From contig DASUCM010000035.1 in NCBI GenBank assembly GCA_036276035.1, positions 1-30,591 on the forward strand: 30,591 nucleotides of DNA, in the 5' to 3' direction. Positions 22,717 through 30,322 of the stretch are shown piece by piece; the stretch's first letter is position 1; each line of letters begins with the position of its first letter. A program made the position numbers and the translations under genes. The stretch comes from JACDAF01 sp036276035. Lineage in GTDB: Bacteria > Chloroflexota > Limnocylindria > P2-11E. The notes beneath the pieces are model-generated. The model saw only the letters and a program-made list of their open reading frames with translations. It made no database searches and had not been told where the DNA came from.

Positions 22717-24132
22717 TTGGCGTCGGAACGGGGAGTCAGCGCGCGCTCGGCGGATGAGACTGGTGTGAAGCCGGACCTCCGGCAGCTGTGGCAGACCGCG
22801 CTCGGCGAGCTGCAGGTCGGCCTGTCGCGCGCGAACTACGACACGTGGTTCAAGGACACCGCGATCATCGCCGAGGAGGACGATGTCTTCCTTGTCGGCG
22901 TGCCGAACGCCTTCGCGCGGGAGTGGCTCGAGAGCAAGTACCGGCCGCAGGTCCGGGCCGCGCTCCAGCACCTGGTCGGGCGCACCGTCGACGTCCGCTT
23001 CGTGACCTCGAACGCGGGCCTGTCCCACGGGCGGGCACCGGCCCCCACGGGCCGCACGCCGGGCACGTCCCCGAGCCTGCGCGAGGCCCACGGTCCGCCC
23101 CAGCCGGCCCCCGCGCTCATCCCGCGCTACACCTTCGCGACCTTCGTCGTCGGATCGAACAACCGGCTGGCGCACGCGGCGGCGCTCTCGGTCGCCGAGC
23201 GCCCCGGGCACTCGTACAACCCGCTCTTCGTCTACGGAGGCTCCGGCCTCGGGAAGACGCACCTCATGCACGCGATCGGTCACGCCGTCCTCGCGCGACA
23301 CCCGAAGAAACGGGTCGTGTACGCGACGAGCGAGAAGTTCACGAACGAGTTCATCAACGCCATCCGCACGCAGAAGAGCGAGGAGTTCCGCGAGCGGTAC
23401 CGGCGCATCGACGTCCTCCTCATCGACGACATCCAGTTCATCGCCGGCAAAGAGGGCACGCAGGAGGAGTTCTTCCACACGTTCAACGCGATCCACGAGG
23501 AGGGAAAGCAGATCGTCCTCTCGAGCGACCGGCCGCCGAAGGCCATCCCGCAGCTCGAGGACCGCCTGCGCTCACGCTTCGAATGGGGCCTCCCGGCCGA
23601 CATCTCCGCGCCGGATCTCGAGACCCGTATCGCGATCCTGCGCGCGAAGGCCGAGGCGCAGAGCGTCGCGATCCCGGCGCCGGTCATCGACTTCCTCGCC
23701 CAGCGGATCGTCTCCAACATCCGCGAGCTTGAGGGCGCGCTCACGAAGCTCGTCGCCTTCGCGACCCTGAACGCCGTCCCGATCACGCCGGACCTTGCCC
23801 AGGACATGCTGCAGAACCTGCTCTACAACCCGCGCCGGCAGTCGCTCTCGCCGGAGCGGATCGTCGAAGCGGTCGCGAAGTACTACAGCGTCCCGGTGGA
23901 GCAGCTGCGGGGCAAGGCGCGGGACCGCCAGATCGTGACGCCGCGGCAGATCGCGATGTACCTCATGCGGGAGGAGACCGAGGCGCCGCTCATGCGGATC
24001 GGCGAGGCGCTCGGTGGCCGGGACCACTCCACCGTCCTCCATGGCTGCGAGAAGATCGAGCGCGAGCTCGCCGAGAACGATGACTTCCGCCGGGACATCA
24101 GCGCCCTCCGGGAGCTCCTCTACGCCGACTAG
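22717..24132 (+). CDS. dnaA: Chromosomal replication initiator protein DnaA
   Basis: 471 residues from TTG 22717 with GGGGAG 5 bases upstream; GTG 22765 (455 residues) is an alternative that gives a DnaA-like N-terminus directly. Domain I: LWQTALGELQVGLSRANYDTW. Pro-rich linker (about 115-145). AAA+ domain: Walker A GGSGLGKT (174-181), Walker B LLIDDIQF (about 234-241), sensor/arginine finger region EDRLRSRFEWG. Domain IV: GRDHSTVLHGCEKIE (from about 435), the DnaA-box-binding signature. It opens the origin and loads helicase. It is followed by the DnaA-box spacer and dnaN. Confidence 0.95.
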   Translation: MASERGVSARSADETGVKPDLRQLWQTALGELQVGLSRANYDTWFKDTAIIAEEDDVFLVGVPNAFAREWLESKYRPQVRAALQHLVGRTVDVRFVTSNAGLSHGRAPAPTGRTPGTSPSLREAHGPPQPAPALIPRYTFATFVVGSNNRLAHAAALSVAERPGHSYNPLFVYGGSGLGKTHLMHAIGHAVLARHPKKRVVYATSEKFTNEFINAIRTQKSEEFRERYRRIDVLLIDDIQFIAGKEGTQEEFFHTFNAIHEEGKQIVLSSDRPPKAIPQLEDRLRSRFEWGLPADISAPDLETRIAILRAKAEAQSVAIPAPVIDFLAQRIVSNIRELEGALTKLVAFATLNAVPITPDLAQDMLQNLLYNPRRQSLSPERIVEAVAKYYSVPVEQLRGKARDRQIVTPRQIAMYLMREETEAPLMRIGEALGGRDHSTVLHGCEKIERELAENDDFRRDISALRELLYAD

Positions 24133-24428
24133 CGCCGTGTAACAGCAGCGGACGCTCCATCCGCACGCGTGTGGATAAGGGCCTCTGCGGTGTGGATAAG
24201 GTGCCCGATTTGTGGACAGTGCGCGTCATCGTCTGTCAGCGACCGGACCAAATGTCGGTCATCGGTACATCCCGCTGGAACCCATCCTCTGGTGTCCGCA
24301 GCCTGTCCCACCCCTGTCCACAGGGACCGTGAGCACGGGCTGAGCACGGAAGGGGCATAGTCCACAGCGCTACTACGGCTACGACGGATAAGAGATATCT
24401 CGAGTACCCACGAAGTGGGGAGGGTCGC
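24133..24428. other. oriC: Probable oriC (dnaA-dnaN spacer with DnaA boxes)
   Basis: This 296-base spacer has two exact DnaA boxes in the same orientation, TGTGGATAA at 24170-24178 and 24191-24199, and a near match TGTGGACAG at 24211-24219. Starts are spaced 21 and 20 bases, so the boxes face the same helix side. Two weaker opposite-orientation sites are CTGTCCACA at 24314-24322 and TAGTCCACA at 24358-24366. A less GC-rich palindrome GAGATATCTC lies at 24392-24401 (possible unwinding element). It lies next to dnaA, the standard place. Confidence 0.82.
24407..24424 (+). promoter_or_regulatory. Hairpin next to the dnaN ribosome binding site
   Basis: CCCAC (24407-24411) pairs with GTGGG (24415-24419) around GAA. 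The last base of the stem is the first G of the GGAGG core (24419-24423) that lies 5 bases before GTG 24429. It could modestly restrict dnaN translation. Confidence 0.35.
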
Positions 24429-25556
24429 GTGAAGGTCATCTGCCTCCAGGAGAACCTCACAAGGGGGCTCCAGATCGTCGGACGCGCGGTGTCCACGCGG
24501 GGAACGCTCCCGATCCTGAGCAACGTCCTCCTCAGGACGGACGCTGGACGGTTGAAGCTCACCGCGACGAACCTCGAGATCGGCGTGAACTGCTGGGTCC
24601 CGGCGAAGGTCGAGGATGAGGGCGCGATCACCGTGCCGGCGAAGCTCTTCACCGACTTCGTGAACAACCTTCCCGCCGGGAACATCGAGCTCTCGCTGAA
24701 CGTGCGCACGAAGACCCTGCATCTGAAGAGCGGGCCGCACGAGGCGAACATGAAGGGGCTCGACGCGGAGGAGTTCCCGATCATCCCCGCGATCCCCGAG
24801 CGGCCGACGACGCGCATCGCGCAGGGAACGCTCCGGCGGATGATCCGCGAGGTCGCGTTCGTCGCCGCGACGGATGACAGCAGGCCGGTCCTCACCGGCG
24901 TGCTCACGACGATCGCGGGCGACATGGTCACCCTCGCCGCGGCCGACCCGTACCGCCTCTCAGTGCGCCATGGCCGTGTCCTCGACCGGGTCGAGACGCC
25001 GATCGAGGTCATCGTTCCGGCCCGCAGCTACATGGAGCTCGAGCGCGTGCTCGGGGACGTCGACGATCCGCTCGATCTCTTCATCACGCCGAACAAGAGC
25101 CAGGTCATCTTCCACACGAGCGAGGCGGACATCGTGTCGCGGATCATCGAAGGCCAGTTCCCCAACTACAAGCAGGTCATCCCTTCGGCCGCGCCCCAGA
25201 CGCGGGTCGTCGTGCAGCGCGAGGAGCTCCTGAACGCGACGCGCCTCGCGTCATTCTTCGCGCGCGACGCCGCGAACATCGTCCGGTTCCAGGTCGATCC
25301 GTCGCACGAGGCGCCGCTCGTCATCAGCGCGACCGCCGCCGAGGTCGGCGACCAGACCGGCCGCGTCGACGCGACGGTGAGCGGCCAGCCGACCACGATC
25401 GCCTTCAACTCCCGCTTCGTCTCCGAGGCGCTCGGTTCCCTCACGGCCCCCGAGATCGCCCTCGAGCTCGGTGGCCCGCTCGCGCCCGGCGTGCTGAAGG
25501 TCGTCGGCGACGAAAGCTACCTCCACGTGGTGATGCCGCTCCGCATCCCAACGTAG
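24429..25556 (+). CDS. dnaN: DNA polymerase III sliding clamp, beta subunit
   Basis: 375 residues from GTG with GGGGAGGG upstream. Three similar clamp domains: 1-125 (ICLQENLTRGLQIVGRAVSTR, LPILSNVLLRTDAGRLKLTATNLEI), 126-250 (FVAATDDSRPVLTGVLT, DPYRLSVRHG), and 251-375 ending YLHVVMPLRIPT, the canonical MPxR end. It tethers polymerase III to DNA. It follows oriC and precedes recF by 4 bases. Confidence 0.96.
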   Translation: MKVICLQENLTRGLQIVGRAVSTRGTLPILSNVLLRTDAGRLKLTATNLEIGVNCWVPAKVEDEGAITVPAKLFTDFVNNLPAGNIELSLNVRTKTLHLKSGPHEANMKGLDAEEFPIIPAIPERPTTRIAQGTLRRMIREVAFVAATDDSRPVLTGVLTTIAGDMVTLAAADPYRLSVRHGRVLDRVETPIEVIVPARSYMELERVLGDVDDPLDLFITPNKSQVIFHTSEADIVSRIIEGQFPNYKQVIPSAAPQTRVVVQREELLNATRLASFFARDAANIVRFQVDPSHEAPLVISATAAEVGDQTGRVDATVSGQPTTIAFNSRFVSEALGSLTAPEIALELGGPLAPGVLKVVGDESYLHVVMPLRIPT

Positions 25557-25560
25557 GTCC

Positions 25561-26688
25561 GTGCGCGTCACGGAATTGGCGCTCGAGGACTTCCGCAGCT
25601 ACGAGCGGGTGCGACTCGAGCTTGGGCCGGGCATCACCGCGTTCGTCGGGCCGAACGGCCGGGGGAAGACCAACCTGCTCGAGGCCGTCCATCTGCTCGC
25701 CCGCGGCGACTCGCCACGCGCCCGGGACGACCAGGAGATGGTCCGCTGGGGCGCGGTGCTCGCTCGCGCATCGGCCAGCGTCGAGCGCGCCGAGGACACC
25801 CGTCGCGTCGAAGTGCTGCTCTTCGCGCCGCCGCCGGGCGAGCGCCGCCGGCCGCGACGGTACCTCGTGAACGGTGCCGGGAAGCGGGCGGAGGACGCGC
25901 TCGGCACGATCATCGTCGTCGCGTTCTTTCCCGAGGACGTCGAGCTCCTCACCGCGGCGCCGGCAGCGCGGCGCCGCTATCTCGACGCGATGATCGGGCA
26001 GGTCGATCGCGCGCACCGCACCGACACGCGCGAGTACGCGCGAGTGGTCGAGCAGCGGAACGCGCTCCTTCGCTCGTTCGCCGCGGGACGCGACACGGAC
26101 GGCGAGGCCGCGATCCCGACGCAGGAGCTCGCCTTCTGGGACACCGAGCTCTGCCGGCTCGCCGCGCGGATCTCGCTCCGCCGCGAGGAAGCGGTGCGCG
26201 AGCTCACGCCCGCGTTCGAGCGTGACGCGACGCGGTTCGCCGGCAGCGGCGGGACCACGCTCGCGTACCAGGCCCAGGCCGCGGGGGCGACCGCCGAGGA
26301 GCGGGAGTCCGCGTTCGGGGGCCTCGTGCGGGAGAAGCGCGATCGCGAGCTCTGGCAGGGGACGACGCTCGTCGGGCCGCATCGCGAGGACCTGCTCCTC
26401 AGCGGCGGCGGGCGTCCCTTCGCGTCGTTCGCTTCCCGCGGGGAGCAGCGGAGCGCGGTCCTCGCGCTGAAGCTCGCGGAGGCCGCGTGGCTGCGCGACC
26501 GCAGCGGCGACCCGCCGGTCTTCCTGCTCGACGACGTCCTGTCGGAGCTGGATCCCGGGCGGCGGGAGGCGCTCGTCGCGGCGCTGCCGCCCGACGCGCA
26601 GACCCTCCTCACCGCCGCCCTGCCCGCCGGCCTGCCGCCGGGGATCGTGCAGCGCGCCCGCGTCATCCCGATCCCGTTGGCCGCATGA
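25561..26688 (+). CDS. recF: DNA replication and repair protein RecF
   Basis: 375 residues, GTG start. Walker A GPNGRGKT (30-37) in the RecF context LGPGITAFVG, the ABC signature SRGEQRSAVLALKLAE, and Walker B PPVFLLDDVLSELDPGRREAL are the RecF motifs. The N-terminus ELALEDFRSYERVRLEL is typical. It loads RecA at gaps with RecOR. Its TGA overlaps the next ATG (ATGA, 26685-26688). Confidence 0.95.
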   Translation: MRVTELALEDFRSYERVRLELGPGITAFVGPNGRGKTNLLEAVHLLARGDSPRARDDQEMVRWGAVLARASASVERAEDTRRVEVLLFAPPPGERRRPRRYLVNGAGKRAEDALGTIIVVAFFPEDVELLTAAPAARRRYLDAMIGQVDRAHRTDTREYARVVEQRNALLRSFAAGRDTDGEAAIPTQELAFWDTELCRLAARISLRREEAVRELTPAFERDATRFAGSGGTTLAYQAQAAGATAEERESAFGGLVREKRDRELWQGTTLVGPHREDLLLSGGGRPFASFASRGEQRSAVLALKLAEAAWLRDRSGDPPVFLLDDVLSELDPGRREALVAALPPDAQTLLTAALPAGLPPGIVQRARVIPIPLAA

Positions 26689-27011
26689 GGCCGCTCGGTG
26701 GAGCGGTCCAGCGGGTGCTCCGCGCGCTCGGCCTCGAGGACGATCTCGCGCGCGCAGACGCGGTCGAGGCCTGGACCGAGGTCGCCAGCGCGATCATCGG
26801 CGCGGACGCGGTGCGGACACGCGCCATCCGCGTCGAGGGCGGCACCCTCGTCGTCGCCGTACCGACCGCGCAGTGGGCAGCCGAGCTCAGGCTCCGCGAG
26901 CAAGCGCTCGTCGCCGGGCTCCGCGCGCGCGTGCCGGCGGCCGGCGTCCGTCGCATCCGGGCCGTGCCCGGCGAGCGGGAGACCGTCGCGCGACCGAAGC
27001 AGGGAGAATGA
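26685..27011 (+). CDS. DUF721/DciA-like protein
   Basis: 108 residues from the ATG coupled to the recF stop. The motif VEAWTEVASAIIGADAVRTRAIRVEGGTLVV and the following AQWAAELRLREQALVAGL match the DUF721 (DciA-like) family, in which WxxVVG...T and SxWAxEL are conserved. DciA loads the replicative helicase in many bacteria that lack DnaC; members next to recF are standard. The identity with functional DciA is inference from family and position. Confidence 0.8.
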   Translation: MRPLGGAVQRVLRALGLEDDLARADAVEAWTEVASAIIGADAVRTRAIRVEGGTLVVAVPTAQWAAELRLREQALVAGLRARVPAAGVRRIRAVPGERETVARPKQGE

Positions 27012-27015
27012 CCTC

Positions 27016-29085
27016 GTGAAGCAGCCCAGCTTCGCGACGAAGGTCGGCAGCACCGTCGACGTGCGTCGCGGGACGGACGTCATCCTCGTCCACGAGCCCG
27101 AGACCGGGGCGACGCTGCGGACGAAGGGGCGCTTCTACCTCCTCACCGAGGCGCCGTCCGGGAGCGACGCCGCGCGCGAGCTCGCGCGCGAGCTCGCGGA
27201 TCTCGTTCGCGACGAGTACTACTACGACCTCTCGGCGGGGGTCGAGGTCTCCCTGCGCAAGGCGCTGCGCAACGCGAACCGGCGCGCCACCCATCGCATC
27301 AAGGAGATCCGCGGGGCGCCCGTGCTGCACTGCGCCTGCGCGGTCCTCGTGAACAAGGAGCTCTACGCGTCGCGCATCGGCGCGAGCCAGGTCTTCCTCG
27401 TGCGGCACGCGCGGCTCTTCACGCCAGGCGAGAGCCCCGGCGAGATGGCCGACTTCGTCCACCGGGCCACGACGCGCCACGAGCCGTCGCTCGGGGCCGA
27501 GCCGGATCTGCTGCCGGCGATCTGGCGGCAGACGGTCGAGCCCGGCGACACGCTCGTGCTCGCGTCCGGCGCGATCGTCAACGGGCTCGGCGCGGACGCG
27601 CTGAAGAACGCGGCGGTGACGCTCCACCCGCGCGCGGCCGCGGCCCACCTGCACAACCGGTTCGTGGCGGAGGGCCTCGTCGGGAGCGACTCCACGCTCA
27701 TCATCGAGATCTCGACGGCCTCGGGCGCCGCGACGCGCGTCGCGCCCGTCCCAGTCCAGGTCTCGACGCCCGCGGAGGTCGCCGCGGCGGAGACGATCCG
27801 CTCGCGGCTCGACTGGCTCTGGCGGCGCCGGCCGAAGATCGGGACCGCCGCGAAGGCGGTCGCCGCGCCCGCGGCGACCGCGGTCACGAAGAGCGTCGCT
27901 ATCGGGCTCGAGCTCATGCCGAAGAAGGGGGCGCCGCTCCCGCGCGGACCGGACACCGCGCGCCAGCGGCTCGCGCGCCAGCGCCGGTTCACCACGATCC
28001 TCGCGGCGGCGCTCCTCGCGGTGACGGTCGGGATCGCCGGCATCGTCCTGCGCGACTACGAGGCGAACCAGGTGATCGCCGACTACCGGCTCGCCGTGCA
28101 GCGGGTCGAGGAGGACATCGCGTCCGCGCGCCGGCTGCTCGCGCAGCAGCGGCCCGATCCGGACCGCGCGAAGGAGCGCCTCGCTTCGGCCCGCACCGGG
28201 ATCGAGGACGCGGCGCGGTCACCGGCCGCGGAGCCCGGGCGCCTCGCGGGGTTCCGTGACGAGATCGCGATCATCCAGGACCGCATCGCGAACGTGAGCA
28301 TCGACCTCGCACGGGTCGCGCCGGGCGCGAAGCCGGTGCAGCTCGCCGCGACCGTGAACGGCCTCTACGCGGCGGACCCGGGCGCGGGACGGCTGTGGCG
28401 CATCTTCGGCGAGCCCGTCGAGACGGGCGTCGTGCTGCAGAAGGGGCAGCGGAACGTCGGCGCGCCCGTCGCGGTGGCGACGCAGGACGACGTCGTCTAC
28501 GCCATCGACGACCAGCGCCGCGTCTGGAAGGCGGAAGGCAACACCGTCGTCGACGTCACGCCGCCTGACACGGACAAGTGGAGGTCGGTGACCGGCCTCG
28601 CGGTCTTCGTCGGCAACATCTACGTGCTCGACGCGGAGAGCGGCCAGGTCTGGAAGCACGAGCCGGCCGCGGGCGGGCGATTCGGCAGCGCCGTGCCGTT
28701 CGTCTCGACGGCCTACCCGCCCAACAGCCTGCGCGCGCTCGCGGTGGACGGCGACGTCTGGCTCGTGACCGTGCCGGGCGAGATCCAGCGACTGCGGCGG
28801 CAGGGCCTCGCGACCGCCGCATCCCGCATCGAGTTCATCCCGCGCTGGGACGGCGAGCCCATCCGCGCCTACGGCATCCAGGCCCTCGAGTCCCAGCGCT
28901 CGATATACGTCCTCGACCAGAGCGGGAAGCGCGTCGTCCGCGTCAGCCGTGACGGCCGCGAGAACGCGCGCTTCACGGTGTCGCCCGACCTCGACGGGCC
29001 GACCGCGTTCTACGTCTCGGAGGGGCAGCAGATCGCCTACACGATCCACGGGTCCAAGCTCGCGGCGACCGACATCAGCCGGTGA
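27016..29085 (+). CDS. Membrane protein: degenerate PP2C-like domain, TM helix, beta-propeller
   Basis: 689 residues from GTG 27016 (GGGAG about 9 bases upstream). Residues about 8-235 follow the PP2C plan, with ALRNANRRATHRI, CACAVLVNKELYASRIGASQVFLVR and GDTLVLASGAIVNGLG, but the metal-binding Asp positions are lost (GAS instead of GDS, SGA instead of SDG), so it should not be an active phosphatase. Residues 326-345 form one transmembrane helix. A short helical region (346-420) precedes a beta-propeller-like C-terminal half (about 425-689) with repeated blades such as VVYAIDDQRRVWKA, IYVLDAESGQVWKHE and IYVLDQSGKRVVRVS. Its partner is unknown. The rhomboid GTG overlaps its stop. Confidence 0.75.
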   Translation: MKQPSFATKVGSTVDVRRGTDVILVHEPETGATLRTKGRFYLLTEAPSGSDAARELARELADLVRDEYYYDLSAGVEVSLRKALRNANRRATHRIKEIRGAPVLHCACAVLVNKELYASRIGASQVFLVRHARLFTPGESPGEMADFVHRATTRHEPSLGAEPDLLPAIWRQTVEPGDTLVLASGAIVNGLGADALKNAAVTLHPRAAAAHLHNRFVAEGLVGSDSTLIIEISTASGAATRVAPVPVQVSTPAEVAAAETIRSRLDWLWRRRPKIGTAAKAVAAPAATAVTKSVAIGLELMPKKGAPLPRGPDTARQRLARQRRFTTILAAALLAVTVGIAGIVLRDYEANQVIADYRLAVQRVEEDIASARRLLAQQRPDPDRAKERLASARTGIEDAARSPAAEPGRLAGFRDEIAIIQDRIANVSIDLARVAPGAKPVQLAATVNGLYAADPGAGRLWRIFGEPVETGVVLQKGQRNVGAPVAVATQDDVVYAIDDQRRVWKAEGNTVVDVTPPDTDKWRSVTGLAVFVGNIYVLDAESGQVWKHEPAAGGRFGSAVPFVSTAYPPNSLRALAVDGDVWLVTVPGEIQRLRRQGLATAASRIEFIPRWDGEPIRAYGIQALESQRSIYVLDQSGKRVVRVSRDGRENARFTVSPDLDGPTAFYVSEGQQIAYTIHGSKLAATDISR

Positions 29086-29780
29086 TCCCGCTCTCCGACT
29101 CGAACCCCACGGCGCGTGCCCCGATCGTGAACCGCGCGCTGCTGCTCGTGAACCTCGTCGTCTGGCTGTATACGTTCAGCCTGTCACGCGATCCCGCGGC
29201 CCTCGAGGCCTTCTACACGCGCTACGCCTTCGACTGGTCGCGGACGGTCGCGCAGCTCTCTTCAGGCACCGTGGGCCTCGACAGCGTCGAGACGCTGAGC
29301 ACGCTCGTCACGCACATGTTCCTGCACGGCGGCTGGCTGCACGTCATCGGCAACCTGCTCTACCTCTGGATCTTCGGCGACAACGTCGAGGAGCGTTTCG
29401 GCTCGGTCCGCTACCTCGCGTTCTACCTGCTCTGCGGGATCATCGCCGCCGTCGGGCAGGGGATCATCCAGCCGGCGCCGATGGTCGGCGCGTCCGGCGC
29501 GGTCGCGGGCGTCCTCGGCGCGTACCTCTTCCTGTTCCCCGGCTCGCGCGTCCGCACGCTCATCTTCCTCGGCCTCTTCATCACGATCGTGCAGCTCCCC
29601 GCGATCGTCGTCATCGGCCTCTGGATCGTCGTGCAGGTGCTCTCCGGGCTGGCCGAGCTCCGGATGAGCGAGGTCGGGCCCGCCTCCAACGTCGCGTTCT
29701 TCGCGCACGTCGTCGGCTTCGTCGCGGGGATACTCCTTCTGGCGGTCCTCAGACCGTCACGGCGGGCCCGCGTCCGGTAG
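29082..29780 (+). CDS. Rhomboid-family intramembrane serine protease
   Basis: 232 residues from GTG overlapping the previous stop (GTGA). THMFLHGGWLHVIGNLLYLW (77-96), GASGAVAGVLGAY with Ser138, and AFFAHVVGFVAG with His209 are the rhomboid catalytic dyad motifs. Six or seven transmembrane helices. It cleaves membrane-anchored substrates within the bilayer. Coupling to the propeller protein suggests that protein or a partner could be a substrate, which is inference. Confidence 0.92.
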   Translation: MIPLSDSNPTARAPIVNRALLLVNLVVWLYTFSLSRDPAALEAFYTRYAFDWSRTVAQLSSGTVGLDSVETLSTLVTHMFLHGGWLHVIGNLLYLWIFGDNVEERFGSVRYLAFYLLCGIIAAVGQGIIQPAPMVGASGAVAGVLGAYLFLFPGSRVRTLIFLGLFITIVQLPAIVVIGLWIVVQVLSGLAELRMSEVGPASNVAFFAHVVGFVAGILLLAVLRPSRRARVR

Positions 29781-29783
29781 ATT
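29778..29783 (+). promoter_or_regulatory. -10 element before the leader ORF of the nuclease gene
   Basis: TAGATT (which includes the rhomboid stop codon TAG) lies 6 bases before GTG 29790, the arrangement of a leaderless start. Confidence 0.4.
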
Positions 29784-29789
29784 CCCATC

Positions 29790-29825
29790 GTGGATCGCCG
29801 ACGTTCCTGCGGCCCGCGCCACTGA
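29790..29825 (+). CDS. Possible 11-codon leaderless leader ORF coupled to the nuclease gene
   Basis: GTG 29790, then MDRRRSCGPRH and TGA 29823-29825. The A of that TGA is the A of the next gene's ATG (TGATG), the tightest coupling arrangement. The TAGATT 6 bases upstream would make it leaderless. It is short and basic. It could be a translational entry point for the next gene. It may be chance; translation is unproven. Confidence 0.35.
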   Translation: MDRRRSCGPRH

Positions 29826-30322
29826 TGCTCGTGCAGTGCACCGTCGAGTCGGTGCGGGTCCACACGCTCACCGGGCAGCACGTCGTCATGCTCCAGCCGA
29901 AGGAGTCCGACCGCTTCCTGCCGATCTGGATCGGCGCGGATCAGGCCGCGAGCATCGCGACGCAGCTCGCCGGCGTGCGCGCTGACCGGCCGCTCACGCA
30001 CGACCTCGTGGTCGACATCCTGCGGAAGCTCGGCGTCGAGATCACGCGCGTCGTCGTGAAGGAGCTCGTCGAGACCGGGGACGGCAATGGCGTCTTCCAC
30101 GGAAGCATCTTCATCCAGTCCGGCGAGCGCGAGCTCGAGGTCGACTCGCGCGCCTCGGACGCGATCGCGCTCGCGCTCCGCTGCGACGCCCGCATCCTCG
30201 TCGCGGAGTCCGTGCTCGACCGATCGGCCATCCGTCCGGACGGCGAGGCCGACGGTGACGACGACGACCTCTCCATCTTCAAGCAGTTCATCAACACGCT
30301 GCCGGACGATCCCTCCGGCTAG
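29825..30322 (+). CDS. Bifunctional nuclease (DUF151) family protein
   Basis: 165 residues from ATG 29825; longer reading upstream exists but the start coupled to the leader ORF gives the usual length. The start MLVQCTVESVRVHTLTGQHV and the core DRFLPIWIGADQAASIATQL and ASDAIALALRCDARILVAESVL are the DUF151 signature. The plant homologue has reported nuclease activity; in bacteria the role is unclear. An acidic tail ends the protein. The stop overlaps that of the convergent glycosyltransferase gene (CTAG, 30319-30322). Confidence 0.88.
   Translation: MLVQCTVESVRVHTLTGQHVVMLQPKESDRFLPIWIGADQAASIATQLAGVRADRPLTHDLVVDILRKLGVEITRVVVKELVETGDGNGVFHGSIFIQSGERELEVDSRASDAIALALRCDARILVAESVLDRSAIRPDGEADGDDDDLSIFKQFINTLPDDPSG

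Noticed and set aside
26698..27015. Propeller protein extended upstream to 26698
   Set aside because: That region is the dciA-like gene in another frame; GTG 27016 has a Shine-Dalgarno and a sensible start.
28949..29824. DUF151 protein extended upstream to 28949
   Set aside because: The upstream part is out of frame with the rhomboid and propeller genes it overlaps and reads as GC-rich shadow; ATG 29825 gives family length.
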